Shown: positions 23,910 to 27,110 of the stretch, piece after piece
Layout of the letters: each line of letters begins with the position of its first letter
Numbering within the stretch: the first letter of the stretch is position 1
Assembly (NCBI GenBank): GCA_020025035.1
Contig: JAHHSU010000011.1
Span: 1-27,110 of the forward strand
Origin: Thomasclavelia sp.
Lineage (GTDB): Bacteria > Bacillota_I > Bacilli_A > Erysipelotrichales > Coprobacillaceae
Direction of reading: 5' to 3'
DNA: 27,110 bases
Program-made: the position numbers and the translations under genes
Notes under the pieces: generated by a model
Told to the model about the DNA's origin: nothing
The model's input: only the letters and a program-made list of their open reading frames with translations
Database searches by the model: none

Positions 23910-24128
23910 GTGAATTTAAATGATGTAAAAATAGGTCAAACAGTAACTGTTAAAAAAATTGAATGTATAGGTGCACTTAAAAAACGTATTATGGATATGG
24001 GGATTACAAAAGGAGTAAGTATTACTGTACGTAAAGTAGCACCATTAGGTGATCCAATAGAGGTTACTGTACGTGGATATGAATTGTCAATTCGAAAACA
24101 TGATGCTGAAAATATTATCGTTGAATAA
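23910..24128 (+). CDS. feoA: FeoA-family protein (second copy)
   Basis: This 72-residue FeoA has the standard pattern: NDVKIGQTVTVKKI, ALKKRIMDMGITKGVSITV, the GDPIEVTVRGYELSIRKHDA stretch and a final IIVE. It is closer to textbook FeoA than the first copy. The start is GTG 23910 with GGGAGGG about 7 bases upstream, inside the end of the first feoA. Tandem FeoA genes before feoB are common in Firmicutes. Confidence 0.93.
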   Translation: MNLNDVKIGQTVTVKKIECIGALKKRIMDMGITKGVSITVRKVAPLGDPIEVTVRGYELSIRKHDAENIIVE

Positions 24129-24145
24129 TTTTTTTAGATAAAATG

Positions 24146-24159
24146 TTAGTCTAGTCTAA
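24146..24159. promoter_or_regulatory. Second TTAG-N6-CTAA box, before feoB
   Basis: TTAGTCTAGTCTAA lies between the second feoA and the feoB SD (AAGGAGG). Like the box before the first feoA, it is preceded by ATG and uses the same spacing. It could be a DtxR-family site controlling feoB separately. A TAAAAT at 24139-24144 might be a -10 but has no good -35. Confidence 0.45.
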
Positions 24160-24173
24160 TAAGGAGGAATAGA

Positions 24174-26174
24174 ATGAAAATAGCATTAGTAGGAAATCCA
24201 AATTGCGGGAAAACAACTTTATTTAATTTGCTTACTGGTAGTAATCAATATGTGGGGAATTGGCCAGGAGTAACAGTTGAAAAAAAAGCAGGAAAATTAA
24301 AATCAAATAAAAGTGTAGAAATTGTAGATTTACCTGGTATTTATTCATTATCACCATATACTTTAGAAGAGGTAGTTTCACGTAATTATTTATTAGAGGA
24401 ACAACCTGACTTAATCTTGAATATTGTAGATGTTACTAATTTTGAAAGAAATTTATATTTAACAACTCAATTGATAGAAACTGGAATTCCAGTATTGATT
24501 GCTTTAAATATGATGGATTTACTAAAGTCTAATGGTGGAACAATTCAAATTGAAAAATTAAAAAAAGAACTACATTGTGATGTAGTAGAGATTTCTGCTT
24601 TAAAAAATCAAGGTATTAATGAATTAGTAAATCATATGTTAGATATAAAGGATTATTCCCCAGTCTCTATTTATCAAGATTCTATTATAAGTAATTTAAA
24701 TGAAATAGAATTACTAATTCATAAACAGGTAAATCCAAAACAAAAAACATGGTTTAGTGTAAAATTATTAGAAAATGATTGTGAAACAATGAAACAAATT
24801 CATCTGGATGAATCTGTTACAAAAGAAATTGATCGTATTAGAAAACAAGTAGAAGATAAATACGATGATGATACAGAAAGTATTGTAACGAATTTACGCT
24901 ATGAATTTATTTCTAAGGTAAGAAACAAATGTTTTAAAGCAGGTAAAAGAACAAATCAGACTGTTTCTGATAAAATTGATAGCATTGTAACTAATCGATT
25001 TTTAGCTATTCCTATTTTTGTATTGATTATGTCTTTTGTTTATTATTTAGCAATGCATTCAATTGGAAAAATGGGAACAGATTGGATGAATGATACATTA
25101 TTTGGAAATATTATTTCAAGTGGCGTTGAAAACTTTTTAGAAGGAATTCATGTTATGCCATGGTTGATTAGTCTTATTGTAGATGGAATCATTGCTGGTG
25201 TTGGAGGGGTCTTAGGATTTTTACCTCAAATGATTGTTTTATTCTTATTACTAGCAATACTTGAAGATTGTGGTTACATGGCACGTGTAGCATTTATTAT
25301 GGATAGAATTTTTAGAAAATTTGGATTATCTGGAAAATCTTTTATTCCAATGTTGATTTCTACTGGATGTGGCGTTCCTGGAATTATGGCAAGTAGAACA
25401 ATAGAAGAAGAAAAAAATAGAAAAATGACAATTATGTTAACAACTTTTATTCCATGTAGTGCAAAATTACCAATTTTTGCTTTATTTACAGGTGCTATTT
25501 TTCATGGTTCAGCATTTGTTGCAACAAGTATGTATTTTATTGGTCTAATTACAGTAATTGTTTCTGGAATCTTATTAAAGAAAACAAAATATTTTGGAGG
25601 AGATCCAGCACCATTTGTAATGGAGTTACCACCTTACCATATACCAAGTGCAAAAGGAATATTTATTCATACATTAGATAGAGCAAAATCATTTGTTAAA
25701 AAAGCTGGTACTATTATTTTGCTATCTGCAATTTTAGTGTGGTTTACAAGTAATTATAATTTTAAATTGGAATCTGTAGATATTAATGATAGTATGTTAG
25801 CTTCTATAGGAACGTTTATTGCACCAATCTTTAAACCATTAGGTTGGGGAGAATGGAAAGCGGTAATGGCAAGTCTTACTGGTTTGATTGCTAAAGAGAA
25901 TATTGTTTCTACATTTGGAGAATTATACGGAATTAAAGATGCAGTAGATAACATGTCTTCTGTTTGGCAACCAATAGCAGCATCATTTACACCAGTGACT
26001 GCATATTCCTTCATGGTTTTTAATCTTCTATGTGCTCCTTGTTTTGCGGCGGTTGGAGCAGTTAAAAGAGAAATGGGGAGCGCTAAATGGACATGGATTA
26101 CAATTGGGTTTCAATGTTTAGTTGCATATATAGTATCACTGTTAATTAATGTAATTGGAAGTATGATTTTTTAA
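24174..26174 (+). CDS. feoB: Ferrous iron transporter FeoB
   Basis: FeoB moves Fe2+ across the cytoplasmic membrane with an N-terminal G-protein domain. The G domain is complete: GNPNCGKT (G1, residues 7-14), NWPGVTV (G2 region), DLPGIYSL (G3) and NMMD (G4). A helical GDI-like segment follows to about residue 270. The C-terminal membrane domain has the two Gate regions, including STGCGVPGIMASRTIEEEK and FIPCSAKLPIFALF, the FeoB_C core and the last gate GLIAKENIVSTFGELYG. At 666 residues it is the usual compact Firmicutes form. SD AAGGAGG precedes ATG 24174. A 58-residue Cys-rich protein starts one base after its stop. Confidence 0.97.
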   Translation: MKIALVGNPNCGKTTLFNLLTGSNQYVGNWPGVTVEKKAGKLKSNKSVEIVDLPGIYSLSPYTLEEVVSRNYLLEEQPDLILNIVDVTNFERNLYLTTQLIETGIPVLIALNMMDLLKSNGGTIQIEKLKKELHCDVVEISALKNQGINELVNHMLDIKDYSPVSIYQDSIISNLNEIELLIHKQVNPKQKTWFSVKLLENDCETMKQIHLDESVTKEIDRIRKQVEDKYDDDTESIVTNLRYEFISKVRNKCFKAGKRTNQTVSDKIDSIVTNRFLAIPIFVLIMSFVYYLAMHSIGKMGTDWMNDTLFGNIISSGVENFLEGIHVMPWLISLIVDGIIAGVGGVLGFLPQMIVLFLLLAILEDCGYMARVAFIMDRIFRKFGLSGKSFIPMLISTGCGVPGIMASRTIEEEKNRKMTIMLTTFIPCSAKLPIFALFTGAIFHGSAFVATSMYFIGLITVIVSGILLKKTKYFGGDPAPFVMELPPYHIPSAKGIFIHTLDRAKSFVKKAGTIILLSAILVWFTSNYNFKLESVDINDSMLASIGTFIAPIFKPLGWGEWKAVMASLTGLIAKENIVSTFGELYGIKDAVDNMSSVWQPIAASFTPVTAYSFMVFNLLCAPCFAAVGAVKREMGSAKWTWITIGFQCLVAYIVSLLINVIGSMIF

Positions 26175-26175
26175 C

Positions 26176-26352
26176 ATGTCAACATTTATAGTTTTATTAT
26201 TATTGTTGATTATAGTCATATACGCAATTTTAAGCCTTTGTAATCAGTGTAATTCATGTACTCATAGCTGTGGTGGTTGTTCAGGGTGTCGACCCAAAGA
26301 TTCGATTTATGAATATTATTTAGAAGAAAAAAATAAATCTACAGATTTATAA
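26176..26352 (+). CDS. FeoB-associated Cys-rich membrane protein
   Basis: This 58-residue protein has one N-terminal membrane helix (residues 4-20, Leu/Ile-rich) and then a dense cysteine motif C-x2-C-x2-C-x3-CGGC-x2-C (Cys22, 25, 28, 32, 35, 38), followed by a charged tail. This matches the small FeoB-associated protein family found beside feoB in Firmicutes, thought to act in place of FeoC. The cysteines could bind Fe2+ or an Fe-S cluster; this is inference. It begins one base after the feoB stop with no good SD, so translation is probably coupled to feoB. It is short enough to be missed by length-filtered gene calling. Confidence 0.9.
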   Translation: MSTFIVLLLLLIIVIYAILSLCNQCNSCTHSCGGCSGCRPKDSIYEYYLEEKNKSTDL

Positions 26353-26439
26353 AATAGTAGTAATAGGTATTATTTAATTAAATGTGTTTTTAAACATAAG
26401 TCTTAAAGTCAAATGTGAGTATTTTATTATCTTATTGTA

Positions 26440-26483
26440 AATAAAACGTCATTCGTTATGTAAGAATGATGTTTTATTATTTT
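26440..26483. terminator. Terminator of the feo unit
   Basis: AATAAAACGTCATTC (26440-26454) pairs over 15 bases with GAATGATGTTTTATT (26464-26478), one G-T pair, 9-base loop. The following sequence is T-rich but interrupted. It also suits transcripts coming from the other strand. Confidence 0.7.
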
Positions 26484-26589
26484 AAAATTATTTATAGGTA
26501 TTCATACTTTAGGTAAAAGATATTCATTAAAACTATTTTGTTTAAATATGTTATTAGTAGCTTCTAATCATTCTTTAGTATTCATAATT

Positions 26590-26958
26590 TTATTTTTTGA
26601 ATTTTTTTAAGTTTTGTAGATTGAAGAGAATTAAGTCATTAGCTTTAGGAGATAAAATGAATTCTTCCTCACAAAGCCAATTACTAATAGTATTGAGTGA
26701 AATTAACACCCATATATATTTTATATGAATTAATGATTTGGTGTTTAACATGATTAGGATATATAATAGTAAAAGCTTTTCTTGTCTACCATGGACAAAA
26801 CAAGCTTTACAAGAATTTTTATAAGATTGTATTTATTAACTAATATCTCTAATAGTACAACCTAATTAAATAGCTGCACATTTTTTATTACTGTTATCAT
26901 CAATAAGTTGTTGAATAATATGTCACTTTTAAATAGTTTTGTAATAGTCCTTGATAAA
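26590..26958 (-). pseudogene. Relic of an IS1202/ISNCY-type transposase N-terminus
   Basis: One - strand frame, interrupted by several stops, reads IIQQLIDDNSNKKCAAI, then LGCTIRDIS, then SYKNSCKACFVHGR. After a scrambled stretch it gives SLNTISNWLCEEEFILSPKA. This order matches the N-terminal HTH region of IS1202/ISNCY-type transposases (NKK-AA-KLG-T-R-IN, YK--GKA-FVHGN, then T--N-L-E--ILSPKA). At least four internal stops and the loss of the Arg-Lys-Pro part show it is dead. The DDE catalytic domain is absent, and I could not define element ends. Confidence 0.7.
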
Positions 26959-27110
26959 ATATTAATATTATTGTCATATTTTAACTTATATAAACTTATA
27001 ATGTATCAAAATGTATATGCAATAGATTATTATTTTATAAGACAAAATCAATTTCTTATATAAAAAAGTAATAAAGTGCTTGATAAAAGGAAGAAGAGAT
27101 GATAGAATAA

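Larger units (their letters stand above)
26353..27110. other. Gene-free tail of the window
   Basis: This 758-base stretch holds the feo terminator and the - strand transposase relic. Outside those, 26484-26589 and 26959-27110 are very A/T-rich with stops in every frame I checked. Near the end, AAGGAAGAAG before ATG (27100) looks like a ribosome binding site, but the frame stops after three codons. No RNA gene or attachment site was seen. Confidence 0.6.

Noticed and set aside
26554..26567. Third TTAG-N6-CTAA match
   Set aside because: It lies in the gene-free tail near the transposase relic, with no promoter; about one chance hit is expected in this window.
1..27110. CRISPR arrays, prophage, tRNA or rRNA genes
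   Set aside because: No regularly spaced repeats, phage structural genes, or tRNA/rRNA signatures were seen by eye on either strand.

Overview
The window is a low-G+C Firmicutes chromosome segment (about 30 % G+C by eye, strongly A/T-ending codons). The gene content best fits an Erysipelotrichia-type gut bacterium: T-box lysS, YabE-type 3D protein, Noc-like ParB, DAP dehydrogenase, family II pyrophosphatase, and a FeoA-FeoA-FeoB cluster with a Cys-rich partner. The taxon is inferred from style and content, not proven. Almost all genes are on the + strand; the AraC regulator and a transposase relic are the exceptions.

Layout. 1-359: sigma-A promoter, T-box leader and terminator controlling lysS. 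1907-7112: a sugar/glycoside utilisation locus, with a divergent AraC regulator and a GPH symporter followed by a GH2 glycosidase. 7201-8423: mscS-trxA, closed by a terminator. 8542-10718: an unrecognised protein coupled to a HisC-like aminotransferase. 10892-11728: a HAD/Cof-like protein that has lost its catalytic aspartates and carries a perfect terminator hairpin inside its reading frame. 11757-13520: tatD and a YabE-like G5/3D cell-wall protein. 13612-17010: mnmG-rsmG-noc, a classic origin-region block but without mnmE or parAB. 17151-19847: a YtcJ-type amidohydrolase and DAP dehydrogenase. 20070-21737: a YheO-type PAS/HTH regulator and family II pyrophosphatase. 21895-23617: a long RelA/SpoT-type synthetase followed by a type A chloramphenicol acetyltransferase homologue. 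23622-26483: feoA-feoA-feoB plus a 58-residue FeoB-associated Cys-rich protein, with two TTAG-N6-CTAA boxes suggesting DtxR-family iron control. 26590-26958: a decayed transposase N-terminus on the - strand in otherwise gene-free DNA.

How the parts work together. Most of the window is housekeeping: tRNA charging, tRNA and rRNA modification, chromosome biology, cell wall, redox, osmotic protection and iron uptake, with short accessory inserts. Several transcription units end with compact hairpins that include or abut the stop codon. Several of the longest possible reading frames start inside a promoter element or a Shine-Dalgarno sequence, so starts were moved downstream for lysS, mscS, trxA, tatD, the amidohydrolase and the YheO-type regulator. 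No complete novel defence or mobile system was seen. The items most worth a second look are the degenerate HAD with its internal terminator, the Noc-like protein lacking the membrane-targeting N-terminus, the unknown C-terminal half of the alarmone synthetase, and the paired putative iron boxes.
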